Assembly (NCBI GenBank): GCA_002421685.1
Contig: DISB01000017.1
Coordinates: forward strand, 1-64,000
Source of the DNA: Bacteroidetes bacterium UBA6221
GTDB taxonomy: Bacteria > Bacteroidota > Bacteroidia > Chitinophagales > Chitinophagaceae
DNA: 64,000 bases
Direction of reading: 5' to 3'
How positions within the stretch are numbered: the stretch's first letter is position 1; every line of letters begins with the position of its first letter. The notes beneath the pieces are model-generated. The model was given only the letters and a program-made list of their open reading frames with translations, was not told where the DNA came from and made no database searches. Both the position numbers and the translations under genes were made by a program. Positions 15,836-25,601 of this stretch are shown here, piece by piece.

Positions 15836-16093
15836 TTATGACATACGTTCTAAAGCGCCGATTACTTGTTCTATAGGTTCATTTACAGGCAGCATATCCT
15901 TGTCGTCATAGAATGCGGTATGGGTATCGTCATATTGTACCCTGCTGATTTCAGGGGCTAACTTGCCTTCAGCTACCATGCGCATCAGCATAGACAGTAA
16001 GCTGCTGGCAGGAAGGTCGTATTTTTTTGCAGCCTGCATAAACGCCTTTTTTACGGTGGCGTTCACTTTAGCTGTTATCTGTACTGTAGCCAT
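15836..16093 (-). CDS. RelB/DinJ-like antitoxin
   Basis: The 85-residue product starts at ATG 16093; an upstream in-frame ATG at 16126 would add 11 hydrophobic residues and is less likely. The N-terminus MATVQITAKVNATVKKAFMQ is a ribbon-helix-helix segment, followed by the RelB-like LPASSLLSMLMRMVAEGKL and an acidic C-terminal tail that would wrap the toxin. It should bind its own operator and neutralise the RelE-like protein encoded next. Unlike the toxin it has no TGA codon; both of its glycines use GGC. Confidence 0.8.
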   Translation of the reverse strand: MATVQITAKVNATVKKAFMQAAKKYDLPASSLLSMLMRMVAEGKLAPEISRVQYDDTHTAFYDDKDMLPVNEPIEQVIGALERMS

Positions 16094-16174
16094 TGTATAG
16101 TTGATGACTATATAAAAGATAGCCATAGTATAACCATCTGTTCAGCACTTTGCAAGTGATTTTATTAGTTAAAC

Positions 16175-16203
16175 AAAAAGCCGGCCCGAGAACAGGCCAG
16201 CCC
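16175..16203 (-). terminator. Terminator downstream of the S8 protease cluster
   Basis: On the minus strand GCTGGCC pairs with GGCCGGC (one G-T pair), followed by TTTTTG. It lies 31 bases after the stop codon of the protease gene at 16234. Confidence 0.7.
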
Positions 16204-16233
16204 CTATAAACCCTATCACCATGAAAATCAAAC

Positions 16234-19200
16234 CTAATCCATTTTTACGAATTTCCTGATTGCTGATTTACCCGACTTATCTACTAACTGAATATAGTAC
16301 ACACCAGGCACAAAACCTGTAGTGTTTATTTTATTAATGCCGTTATTGAATACTGCTTTGCTTTCTTCAAGAACAGTTTTTCCGGAAACGTCAGTTACAT
16401 ACAGCCGATAGGTTGATGCTGTATGTTCCGAAAGACGTATAGTAAGCAACCCATTCACCGGGTTTGGATAGACTTCAAACCAGCTTTCCTTTTCCTGCAT
16501 TACTGTTTCAGCGCTGGTAGGTTTGCCGGGTTTTCCTCCTGCATCATCGCCACCGGCGATATTAATGCCATAGTTAACAGCACTATGTACATAATCCCTT
16601 GTTACTTCAAAGGTTGTTCCATCGCCATTATCAATTTCTACCGTTTCCGGACTTACCAATCGCAGATGTACTTTTTGGTTGACTACCGGGTACGGTGCTG
16701 AAACAATTTTTGGTTTGAACTCAAGAATAACAAGATGATGTTCCGCCTCATCCAGTTCAATATTTGCCAAACGTAACGGCTGTTCCATATCCCAATCTAT
16801 GGTTTTCAGATCATCGTTATAATCTGTAGGGTTACCCTGCTTACCACCGTTATCCCAAATATCATACAAGGAGCCCATGTGTATCGTTACTGTCATGTAA
16901 CTTGCCAGGTGACCTGCGATATACGGCTGCAATTGGTTTTCTGTTATTAACTGCACGGTGAAGTTACCTGAGCCTTTAGGAGGAACACCAGATGCGGGAT
17001 TACCTATTACCACCGGTGTCGTTACCGGAGGAGCAAAAGAATCTACCCCAATACTTAACGACACAAAATTTCGTGTGACAAGATTGTTATTGTTCCTGAC
17101 ATTTACTTTGGTTGTATCAATTTCGGGAAATTTAATGCCATTATTCGGGCCGCCGAGTGTCTCGATACGTGCCAGGGCGCACACATGGATGGTATCCAGT
17201 AAACCAGTTGTGTCAAAATCCTGTGGTTTGGGTGCCATCCATTGGGCTGAAAGAATGCTTTCACCACCGGGTGTTATAGATGGTATGGATGTGCCGCCCG
17301 GATTAATAAGCTCTCCTACATTATGACCGTTGATTTGAGGGCTGGTGCCTGTCCAGTCGTCCGGCCATACTTCACCGGTACGTGCCAATGTCCAATACAG
17401 GAAAACCTTAGCTGAATCCTGCCCGGCGGGTGACGGTACACACCCGATGTTTTTGATACGCACATGCATATGATTGAAACCGGACGTATCAGGGTTCTGG
17501 TGTATGGTGTCGCCGTCTGCGTTATACCTGTTCCAAATATCGGGGCTATCCCAGATGTTCCAATCAAGTGCATTACGTAGGTGCATCTCGTTCGGCTCAT
17601 CGTAAATATCAGTGTAAGCATCCTGCATAGCCAAGTCCCATATTGAGCTGTCCGTTAACGTAAAATAGAGCTGCTTACTTGCCACTTTTTCAATATCCGA
17701 ATTATCATACACCGTAAGTCTATAATGGAATATCCAAGCTGATGTCGAGCCAACTTTAGATCCAATTTTTCCAATAATTTTCGTCGTAGTACCAACGGAA
17801 TCATATTGGGGGAAGATATTAGCTGGGCTACTGCCGGGATTTCCTATGCGTTCCCACTTAAACCTATATGGCGGTTTTCCACCTTCCATAATAACCTCAA
17901 CGCGCGGAGTATCCACCCCAGCATGAGAACCAGGTACGCAACGGTTGTTCAGTTTAAAGCCAAGAATGCGGAATGTGGTAACATCGGGATGGTCTTGTAA
18001 GAAGTTATCAACATCCGTCATCTGCAAAGCAGCGCCTGCATCCAGCGCACCAGCACCCAGCCTGCCTTTCCAGCGTGTAGGGCCGGCATACTTTTGATTA
18101 TGGGCTATACCGCCATATGTAAGCGGATATATATCCACAGAAGACTTTTTCAGTATATACTCAATAATGTAAGGGGTGTACCACGGATGTTTAGAAATGA
18201 TAAGCGCTGCCGTGCCTGTCACCAGCGGCGTAGCCCATGAACTTCCGGAGTGTTCTCTGAAACTGTAGAATTTATTATTGAAGATGTCACTAATGTGACT
18301 ACTGATATTATAACCTGGTGCAGATAAATCTACACGAGGATTATGCTGATGGATATGGCTAACTGAATCGCCTACCGTAGGTTCATGCATATACTTAATA
18401 TTGGTATCGCCTGTTGTAAACAGATGGCCAATTGAAGTAATGGACAAATTGTGATCCCAAGACGCAGGATATAAGTACAAATGCTGTGAATAGCCATCCT
18501 GCATACCATTACCAGCACCACAAATAACTGTAGTGCCACGTTCGTATATTTCATCGAAACGCACCTGATCGAAATCATATCCGGCAAAATAATGTGCAGC
18601 TTCCTGTCTATAATAAACGCTGGCATTGATTACCCTCGGTAAGACCTTAGTGGTACTATTTACTGCAATTGAATCTTTAGCCATATCAAGTATTGCAGCG
18701 CCATCTTTATCAGTTGAATGGCATAATCTACAATTATAGGCCATACCATTTGTCCCAACGGTGTCGCCATTTCCGGTTTTCGCGGCAAGTAATCCATTTA
18801 CGTATGTGCCATGATTGGGATGTATGCCACCGGGAAGCTGAACATTCGACCTTACCATCGCGTATTTACCTTGCATATCGGGATGAAAGGTATTGGCATG
18901 AAAGTCTGCAACACCAATTATCGTATTGGAATCCCCTTTGCTAATATCCCATGCTTCCGGAGCCTTAATGAAATTAAATAGGTCAGTATCATTATGTGGC
19001 GTTACCCAATCACTTGGTATATGGCGACCAAGAGGTTGCGCTTCGGGAACGATGCTATAACGTGGGAATAATAAGCTATCATAGGTACATAATTCTTGCG
19101 CGAGCCCTATTGAATCGCAAGTAACTTTGTACACCTTTCGGAGCGTTTCATCGTTGGACAACGGATTTGCTTTGGCAAAATACGTAACGGTGTAATTGCT

Positions 19201-19359
19201 GAATATGTCATTTATATTCGCGTCGTCAAAAATAGGGACACCGTCTTCGTATTCGATAATTCTATCCCTGTCAATTATCAGGATTTCAAAAGTTACCTCT
19301 TGTGCGGTGAGTGTCTTAACCACAAGGCATAGCAATAACAGCATGAGTATTTTCTTCAT
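16234..19359 (-). CDS. Secreted S8 (subtilisin-like) protease with T9SS sorting domain
   Basis: The 1,041-residue protein has a signal peptide (1-19, cut near LTAQE), a peptidase S8 domain of about residues 130-450, a beta-rich middle, and a type A T9SS sorting domain over the last 75 residues (YPNPVNGLLTIRL .. VRKFVK-like end). The catalytic triad is Asp152 (in GVADFHAN), His183 (in PNHGTYVNG) and Ser374 (in SGSSWATP), with oxyanion Asn284 in GAGNG. It is paralogous to the protein at 21341. It should be exported through the outer membrane and anchored or released. It is the last gene of a minus-strand cluster. Confidence 0.9.
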   Translation of the reverse strand: MKKILMLLLLCLVVKTLTAQEVTFEILIIDRDRIIEYEDGVPIFDDANINDIFSNYTVTYFAKANPLSNDETLRKVYKVTCDSIGLAQELCTYDSLLFPRYSIVPEAQPLGRHIPSDWVTPHNDTDLFNFIKAPEAWDISKGDSNTIIGVADFHANTFHPDMQGKYAMVRSNVQLPGGIHPNHGTYVNGLLAAKTGNGDTVGTNGMAYNCRLCHSTDKDGAAILDMAKDSIAVNSTTKVLPRVINASVYYRQEAAHYFAGYDFDQVRFDEIYERGTTVICGAGNGMQDGYSQHLYLYPASWDHNLSITSIGHLFTTGDTNIKYMHEPTVGDSVSHIHQHNPRVDLSAPGYNISSHISDIFNNKFYSFREHSGSSWATPLVTGTAALIISKHPWYTPYIIEYILKKSSVDIYPLTYGGIAHNQKYAGPTRWKGRLGAGALDAGAALQMTDVDNFLQDHPDVTTFRILGFKLNNRCVPGSHAGVDTPRVEVIMEGGKPPYRFKWERIGNPGSSPANIFPQYDSVGTTTKIIGKIGSKVGSTSAWIFHYRLTVYDNSDIEKVASKQLYFTLTDSSIWDLAMQDAYTDIYDEPNEMHLRNALDWNIWDSPDIWNRYNADGDTIHQNPDTSGFNHMHVRIKNIGCVPSPAGQDSAKVFLYWTLARTGEVWPDDWTGTSPQINGHNVGELINPGGTSIPSITPGGESILSAQWMAPKPQDFDTTGLLDTIHVCALARIETLGGPNNGIKFPEIDTTKVNVRNNNNLVTRNFVSLSIGVDSFAPPVTTPVVIGNPASGVPPKGSGNFTVQLITENQLQPYIAGHLASYMTVTIHMGSLYDIWDNGGKQGNPTDYNDDLKTIDWDMEQPLRLANIELDEAEHHLVILEFKPKIVSAPYPVVNQKVHLRLVSPETVEIDNGDGTTFEVTRDYVHSAVNYGINIAGGDDAGGKPGKPTSAETVMQEKESWFEVYPNPVNGLLTIRLSEHTASTYRLYVTDVSGKTVLEESKAVFNNGINKINTTGFVPGVYYIQLVDKSGKSAIRKFVKMD

Positions 19360-19389
19360 GTCACATTAATTTTTATATTTATTAATAAA

Positions 19390-20307
19390 TTACTTTGTTA
19401 CCATAGACTTGGTTGTTAAATAGCCATCATCGGCATACAACTTCAAATAATAATAACCTGCAGGAAGTTCCTCGATTTCCAGGCTGGTTATGTCAAGGGC
19501 GGTAACGTCTTTCACTAATTCACCGGTTGGGCTGATTAATTGTATTCTCGTTATTTTATTACCTGTTTTATTGTCTATCCGTACTATTTTATTAGCAGGT
19601 TGCGGATAAAGGATAATGACGGGAAGTTGCTTGTCGGTAGGTTCGATATCACTAAACATCCAACATGCACCGTTATAATACTTATTGACATAGGATGTTC
19701 TCTGGCCATTTTTGTAGGAACATAACAGGTATTGGAAACGCATTATGGTAGGTGACATGTGCTTCCACAGTATTCCCATGTTCGAGCCGATGCCCTCGAT
19801 TATAGTAAACGGTTCGTTATACTTATTTGGTGCATACTGTCCTTTAAAATAAATATATTTCAGTCCACCAACATACCTGACACTATCAACAACATTAAAC
19901 GAGTCAGGATAACTGCCTTTTGACAATTCAGAATTACTTATATCGAAAGTGTCCCCAACATTCAGATCGTATCTAAAAGCTAATTGCTCTGTTGTATCAT
20001 CAAGTTGAGGGTCCCTTAGCTTTACACTTCTAAACCACACCTTTCCGGAATCTAAATCTTCCCGCATAAGCCATCCGCCAGTTCCCCCATATTCCTGCCC
20101 TATTGTCACTATTTTTTTATATTCAATCCCATGCACTGTGGTATCTTTCTCAACAAATGCAGTATCGTTAACTGAAATTGACAAGTTGTGCCAGGCGAAT
20201 ATCCATTTGGTTTCACCATCCCCATTTGCAAAAATAGATTGGTACGGTTGTGCTTGTAAAGCTTGTACACCATACAGGATAATTAATATTGTAAATATCC
20301 TTTTCAT
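19390..20307 (-). CDS. T9SS-exported protein, ~305-residue family, copy 1
   Basis: The 305-residue secreted protein has a signal peptide ending ALQAQ, then the family opening QPYQSIFANGDGETKW, a body with YKKIV, LNVGDTFDISNSEL, IEGIGSNMGILWKH and LLCSYKNGQ motifs, and a T9SS sorting domain (YPQPANKIVRI .. AGYYYLKLY). Two close paralogues lie at 20312 and 24474. Function is unknown; the repeated pairing with S8 proteases suggests a joint role at the cell surface. Only 4 bases separate it from the upstream gene at 20312. Confidence 0.85.
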   Translation of the reverse strand: MKRIFTILIILYGVQALQAQPYQSIFANGDGETKWIFAWHNLSISVNDTAFVEKDTTVHGIEYKKIVTIGQEYGGTGGWLMREDLDSGKVWFRSVKLRDPQLDDTTEQLAFRYDLNVGDTFDISNSELSKGSYPDSFNVVDSVRYVGGLKYIYFKGQYAPNKYNEPFTIIEGIGSNMGILWKHMSPTIMRFQYLLCSYKNGQRTSYVNKYYNGACWMFSDIEPTDKQLPVIILYPQPANKIVRIDNKTGNKITRIQLISPTGELVKDVTALDITSLEIEELPAGYYYLKLYADDGYLTTKSMVTK

Positions 20308-20311
20308 ACGG

Positions 20312-21247
20312 TTATGATTTAATTATTGATTTTGTAGTTAAATAGCCATCGGTAGTACACATTTTCAAGTAGTAATAACCCGCAGGAAGTTCCTCAATTT
20401 CCAGGCTGGTTATGACAGGTGCGGTAACCTCTTTAATCTGTTTACCCGTTTGGTTTATGATTTGTATTTTATGTATTTTCTGGCCTGTCTTACTTTCTAT
20501 GTTTACTACAGTACGTGCTGGCAGTGGGTATAGCGTTATTTCATCGCCCTGTGCGTCTATAGGTTTATCAAGTTTTGTGTATTGCCAACATGTCCCACCA
20601 TACGCTTTGTTTTCATAACCGGTTTTTTGCCCGTTTTTGTACGAACACAATAGATAAAATCCACCAGACCAGGCATGAGCAGGTTTGATTGCATATTTCC
20701 ACAAAATGGCCATATTTGGGCCTACGCCTTCAATCAGGGTGTATGGCTCATTATAAGTTGCGTAGATACCCTTGAAGTAAATATGTTTGAGGCCATTGAT
20801 ATACCGGATTCTATCCACCACATTAAATGAATCAGGGTAAGTGCCCGGATGTAATCTTATATTGCTGATGTCAAAAGTGTCCCCAACATTCAAATCCATG
20901 CGGATAATTACTCTTTCCACGGTGTCATCGGGATGACCAAAATATTGAAGTGTTTTGCCCCATACTGTGCCGGTATTAATGTCCTCTCTTAACAACTGGC
21001 CGGTAGCCTGCCAATAATAAGATTGTACCAGTTTCTTATAAGTAATGCCGTTAACAACTGTGTCTTTTTGAACAAAGATTGTGTCGTTATGCCGACCGAA
21101 CTCGTCTCCCCAAACGTACACCCATTCAGTTGTGCCATCTCCGTTAGCAAAAATAGATTGGAATGGCTGCCCGATTGATAACACAGGAAGCAAAAAAAAT
21201 ATTGCGCATAGCACCAGACCTATCTTCTTTATTGGCATCAGTTTCAT
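20312..21247 (-). CDS. T9SS-exported protein, ~305-residue family, copy 2
   Basis: The 311-residue paralogue of 19390 shares the same order of motifs: signal peptide, QPFQSIFANGDGTTEW, TYKKLV, LNVGDTFDISN, GVGPNMAILWKY, LLCSYKNGQ, then a sorting domain with YPLPARTVVNIES. It is adjacent to copy 1, so one of them arose by local duplication. Like its neighbours it ends in a normal TAA stop. No catalytic motif is visible. Confidence 0.85.
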   Translation of the reverse strand: MKLMPIKKIGLVLCAIFFLLPVLSIGQPFQSIFANGDGTTEWVYVWGDEFGRHNDTIFVQKDTVVNGITYKKLVQSYYWQATGQLLREDINTGTVWGKTLQYFGHPDDTVERVIIRMDLNVGDTFDISNIRLHPGTYPDSFNVVDRIRYINGLKHIYFKGIYATYNEPYTLIEGVGPNMAILWKYAIKPAHAWSGGFYLLCSYKNGQKTGYENKAYGGTCWQYTKLDKPIDAQGDEITLYPLPARTVVNIESKTGQKIHKIQIINQTGKQIKEVTAPVITSLEIEELPAGYYYLKMCTTDGYLTTKSIIKS

Positions 21248-21293
21248 ATTAGTATAAAATTACTTCATTTTACTCATTTTAGGAGTGAGATAC

Positions 21294-21320
21294 GCAGGCC
21301 GACCATGAGGTCGAGCCTGC
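21294..21320. terminator. Perfect intergenic hairpin
   Basis: GCAGGC-CGACC (21294-21304) pairs with GGTCG-A-GCCTGC (21309-21320) around the loop ATGA. No T-run follows on either strand, so it may be an mRNA-stabilising or attenuating hairpin rather than a classic terminator. It lies between two genes of the cluster. Confidence 0.5.
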
Positions 21321-21340
21321 ATATCATATCTCATGCGTCC

Positions 21341-24300
21341 TTATTCTACTTTTACAAATTTCCTTACTTGCGTTTTATTTGCTTTATCTATTAGCTGTAT
21401 GTGATAAACACCCGGAGCAAAACGTGAAGTATTGATATGGTAGAGTTTGTTGCTAAACTCGGCCTTGCCATCCTCAAATACTACTCTGCCCGAAATGTCT
21501 GTTACTGTCAGACGATACGCTGATTTAGTGTCATCAGAGATACTTACAGTCAACTCTTTGTTCACAGGGTTTGGATAGACATCAAACCAGCTTTCTTGCT
21601 TCTGTATTAATGTGCCGGTGTTTGTTGGCCTGCCTGGCTTGCCTTCAGCATCATCCTCAGTGACGCTGATAGAATAGTTCACTGCACTATGCACATAGTC
21701 CCGTGTCACTTCAAAGGTCGTGCCGTCACCGTTATCTATTTCCACGGTCTGCGGACTAACTAATCTGAAATGTACCAACTTATCTTTTATCTCATAGGGC
21801 AGGCTTCCACTTTTCGGAATAAATTCCAGTATCACGAAATATTTGTCGCCGTCTTCCAGTTCAAGGTTTTCCAACTGCAATGGTTCTTCCATATTCCACG
21901 TTACCGTTTTATTCCCTTCGTTATAGGATGTTGGGTTGCCCAGATTTCCGCCTGCATCCCATACGTCATACAACTCGCCTAAGTGAACTGTTATGCTCAT
22001 ATAGCTTGCTAAGTGCCCAGCTATGTACGGCATCAACTGATTTTCTGTTATGAGCTGTACAGTAACATTACTTCCTCCCCCTGTTCGCGGATTAATGACG
22101 ACTATACCAGACGCCGGTGGGTTAGAAACCGGTCCTTTACGGACATTGATTGATACGAAATTTCGGGTAACAATGTTATTGTTATTGAGCACGTTGACCT
22201 TTGTAGTGTCAATTTCGGTATGTGTTATACCATAATTGGGCGCAAACTGGTTGGTTTGGATACGCGCCAAAGCACACACTTCTATGTGACCCAGCAGTCC
22301 TGTCGTATCAAAATCATGCGGGTTGGGTGGCGTCCAGGAGTGTGTGAGGATCGTGTCCTCACCTATCGCCAGTGCAGGAATGGGTATGCCCGTAGTTGGC
22401 GTAATTCTGCCCCCCGGAGCGGGTGCAGGAGGTGACGGAATACCAATGATGTTGCCGTTTCCAATCCAATCCCTGTCCCAAATCTCACCCGTTGCTAAAA
22501 GCGTCCAGTATAAGTGTACATTTATAAAATCGGGGTCATAGGGTGAGGGAGCGCAGCCAACATTCTTTATTCGCACATGCATGTGGTTCGTCACCATCGT
22601 ATCAGGGTTTTGGTGGGCGGTGTCCAAGTCTGCTGCAAGCCTGTTCCAGAGGTCGGGACTTGTCCAGATGTCCCAATTGTTTGGACTTCGGCTCAACATT
22701 TTATTCGGTTCATCGTATAAATCAGCCCAGGAATCTTGCATAGCCAGGTCGTAGGTAGAATCTGTTTTTAGTTGGAAGTCGAGCACAAAGCTTGCTACTT
22801 TTTCTATTTCAGAGTTATCGTAAACTGTCAGACGGTAATGCACGCGATACCCCATAATCGGATTTATAAGGCTCGGAATGGTGGCAGTGATATTGGTAAC
22901 GCCAGTAGAATCCCTCAATGGGAAAATCCATGCATTGTTTCCCATAAGTTGTTCCCATTTATATCTATATGGCGGCGTACCATTCTCCATGACAATCTTT
23001 AGTTGGGGGTTGGGTACGCCTGCATATTTGCCTGGCTGGCATTTTGTATTGAGTGTTACTCCTTTAATCCGAAATGTGAGCGTGGTTGGATAGTCTGCAA
23101 TAAAACTATCAACGGCTAACGAGTCTAAAGCAGCCTTCGCGTCTAACGTACCGCCCCCTATTCGGCCATTCCAACGAGTTGTGCCAGCGTATTTTTGGTT
23201 GTAAGAAATACCGTAATGATTAAATGATGATTTTTTCAGAATATACTCAAGCTGATACGGTGTAAGCCAAGACATTTTGCTAAGCAGCAGTCCTGCCGTA
23301 CCCGTTACCATTGGCGCGGAAAAGGATGTGCCCCAACCGCTACGCCATTGATATTTTGTAGATAGATTATTAGGGTCATACGTATGACCGCTAATGCGCA
23401 CACTTGGCGCGCATAAATCCACTCGTGTATTATGTTGGTGGGAAGCCGTAGAGTCTCCTGCATTAAAGTCATGTACAAATTTTGCATTGAAAGCATTAAG
23501 CGAGGTATCATTTTCATGACCAATTCCAGATACCGAAAAGACATGGTCATACGATGCTGGAAATATAAAGTTTCTGTTATTTATTTCTTTATCTGGTCTT
23601 CCGTTGCCCGCAGCCGAGACCATTAAAACACCTCTTTCGTATATTTCCGTACATACTCCCTGATCTAACGACAAGCCAAATTGTGTATTCCAATAGTAAT
23701 TGGGTGTGGGCACACCGCCGAAACTCGCATTAACTACTCTTGTTTTGAACTTGCTGGTGTCTTTAATCATATCTAACAATTCATCGATACTATAATCAGT
23801 TGACACATTTAGTCTGCAATTGAAAGCTATACCCGTTGTTCCCGTATCATTGTTCGTCTTTGCTGCAATTAGACCAGCGACTAAAGATCCATGGAAAGCG
23901 TCATCAATTGAACCGAGGACATTTGTACGAACGTTTGCATATTGTCCTTTCATATCCTCATGAGCAGTATCAAAATAGGTATCGGCAATACCTATAATGA
24001 TATTTGGATTACCTTTTTCCACGTCCCATGCTTCTGGTGCGTTAATAATATTCCAATGGCTTGTGTCATTAGTGTTCGTTGCGTTAACGTGCCAGTCATC
24101 AGGATAGTATGCAAGTGGAAATACATCCGGCCTGTATTCATAATACGGGAAAAGCAGGCTATCAAGATTGTATAACACTTCTGCCAGTCCAAGAGAGTCA
24201 GCTTTAACCAAATATGCCATTTGCAAATACTCGTATTCCGATAGCGGGAACGCTTTAGCAAAATGCGTGACTCCATAATTTGTAAAAGCATCATTTATAT

Positions 24301-24442
24301 CCTCATTGTCAAAAATGGGGATGCCATTTTCATATTCTACAATCCGGTCTTTATCGGTCATGTAGAGGTAAAAGCTCACCTCTTGTGCGGGGGCTGACTT
24401 TGCCAACAGGCAAAGCAATACTACTATGAGTGTTTTTCTCAT
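21341..24442 (-). CDS. Secreted S8 (subtilisin-like) protease with T9SS sorting domain, paralogue
   Basis: The 1,033-residue protein has the same build as that at 16234: signal peptide ending SAPAQ, S8 domain with Asp154 (GIADTYFD), His184 (FHGSLVAG), Asn280 (AAGNG) and Ser373 (GTSFSAP), a long beta-rich middle, and a C-terminal T9SS domain (YPNPVNKELTVSI .. VRKFVKVE). The active site is nearer the subtilisin consensus than that of its paralogue. Shared stretches such as VEIDNGDGTTFEVTRDYVH show recent duplication. Confidence 0.9.
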   Translation of the reverse strand: MRKTLIVVLLCLLAKSAPAQEVSFYLYMTDKDRIVEYENGIPIFDNEDINDAFTNYGVTHFAKAFPLSEYEYLQMAYLVKADSLGLAEVLYNLDSLLFPYYEYRPDVFPLAYYPDDWHVNATNTNDTSHWNIINAPEAWDVEKGNPNIIIGIADTYFDTAHEDMKGQYANVRTNVLGSIDDAFHGSLVAGLIAAKTNNDTGTTGIAFNCRLNVSTDYSIDELLDMIKDTSKFKTRVVNASFGGVPTPNYYWNTQFGLSLDQGVCTEIYERGVLMVSAAGNGRPDKEINNRNFIFPASYDHVFSVSGIGHENDTSLNAFNAKFVHDFNAGDSTASHQHNTRVDLCAPSVRISGHTYDPNNLSTKYQWRSGWGTSFSAPMVTGTAGLLLSKMSWLTPYQLEYILKKSSFNHYGISYNQKYAGTTRWNGRIGGGTLDAKAALDSLAVDSFIADYPTTLTFRIKGVTLNTKCQPGKYAGVPNPQLKIVMENGTPPYRYKWEQLMGNNAWIFPLRDSTGVTNITATIPSLINPIMGYRVHYRLTVYDNSEIEKVASFVLDFQLKTDSTYDLAMQDSWADLYDEPNKMLSRSPNNWDIWTSPDLWNRLAADLDTAHQNPDTMVTNHMHVRIKNVGCAPSPYDPDFINVHLYWTLLATGEIWDRDWIGNGNIIGIPSPPAPAPGGRITPTTGIPIPALAIGEDTILTHSWTPPNPHDFDTTGLLGHIEVCALARIQTNQFAPNYGITHTEIDTTKVNVLNNNNIVTRNFVSINVRKGPVSNPPASGIVVINPRTGGGSNVTVQLITENQLMPYIAGHLASYMSITVHLGELYDVWDAGGNLGNPTSYNEGNKTVTWNMEEPLQLENLELEDGDKYFVILEFIPKSGSLPYEIKDKLVHFRLVSPQTVEIDNGDGTTFEVTRDYVHSAVNYSISVTEDDAEGKPGRPTNTGTLIQKQESWFDVYPNPVNKELTVSISDDTKSAYRLTVTDISGRVVFEDGKAEFSNKLYHINTSRFAPGVYHIQLIDKANKTQVRKFVKVE

Positions 24443-24473
24443 ATCACATTTGTTTTTTATATTAAGAAATAGA

Positions 24474-25409
24474 TTACCTGACTACCATAGGCTTTACGGT
24501 TATATAGCCATTGCCGGTATACAATTTCAGATAATAATAACCTGCCGGAATATCCTCGATTTCCACGCTGGTTATTTCAAGGGAGGTGACTTCTTTTACC
24601 AACTGACCTGTGTGACTTATTATTTGTACTTTATTTATCTTCTCTGTTGTATTGTTCTTGATAGTAATTTTATCAGCGGCAGGTATAGGAAAAAATGTTA
24701 TCGTATTGCTTTTGTCGTTAATACCATATATATCGCCTGTCTTTATAGTACAGGCACCTTTATAAAATTTGTTCTGAAAGGAAGTTTTTTGGCCATTCTT
24801 ATACGAGCATAAAAGATACTTGTCTGCCATAAATGAGCCGCCATATAAGTGTTTCCACAATATTCCCATATTGGAACCAATCCCTTCTATTATCGTAAAT
24901 GGTTCATTATATCCCCCTTGTAATGGTTGATAAATTCCCTTGAAGTAGATGTATTTTAGTCCATTGATGTATCTAATACTGTCTACAACATTCCAAGAAG
25001 CGGGGTAACTGCCTTGCAAATAAGAGTTGCTAATATCAAAAGTATCACCGACGTTTAAATCGAAGCGGAAAATCACCTGTTCAACTGTATCGTACTGCGA
25101 CATTGTATAGTGGATAGCGCGATACCATACTTTACCTGCATTGACATCCTCGCGTAAAAGACCGCCTTTATATCCATTGTTGGGATTGTCTGTTACAAGT
25201 TTTTTATAGGTGATACCATTGACGATTGTATCTTTCTCAATATAAGCACTATCCACCACAGGCCCAGGCAAAACTCCATATTTGAATACCCACGACGTTG
25301 ATGCGCTATCACCAATACCAAATATCGATTGATACGGTTGGGCATAGGTTGGCTGAACGCTCAATAATATGAAGCACGCTATAAGGATAATTAGTCTTTG
25401 CATATGCAA
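24474..25409 (-). CDS. T9SS-exported protein, ~305-residue family, copy 3
   Basis: The 311-residue product is the third member of the family at 19390 and 20312, with signal peptide ending PTYAQ, PYQSIFGIGDSASTSW, TYKKLV, LNVGDTFDISNSYL, IEGIGSNMGILWKH, LLCSYKNGQ, and a sorting domain ending YYYLKLYTGNG. It lies 31 bases upstream of the protease at 21341, so the unit small protein plus protease occurs twice. Confidence 0.85.
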   Translation of the reverse strand: MHMQRLIILIACFILLSVQPTYAQPYQSIFGIGDSASTSWVFKYGVLPGPVVDSAYIEKDTIVNGITYKKLVTDNPNNGYKGGLLREDVNAGKVWYRAIHYTMSQYDTVEQVIFRFDLNVGDTFDISNSYLQGSYPASWNVVDSIRYINGLKYIYFKGIYQPLQGGYNEPFTIIEGIGSNMGILWKHLYGGSFMADKYLLCSYKNGQKTSFQNKFYKGACTIKTGDIYGINDKSNTITFFPIPAADKITIKNNTTEKINKVQIISHTGQLVKEVTSLEITSVEIEDIPAGYYYLKLYTGNGYITVKPMVVR

Positions 25410-25601
25410 TAGCTTTCTGGTTTACAATCTTTATATAATTACATGCTCGGAAGCACGGATAGCGTAAATAAGTAGGTTGTGCCTTATTGAGTTTGTATAA
25501 GTGGCCGCTGGTGATATTATCACCTTTGAATTACTCAAATATACAGAATATATTTTTATTATGTAAATAATTATGGTGTTTAAATCTCTCAAAATTCATG
25601 A

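Noticed and set aside
9733..16200. A tRNA-Gly(UCA) gene inside the block
   Set aside because: I looked for T-arm (GGTTCRA) and D-arm patterns on both strands and found none that gives a cloverleaf; the GGTTCGAC near 15285 fails the G53-C61 pair.
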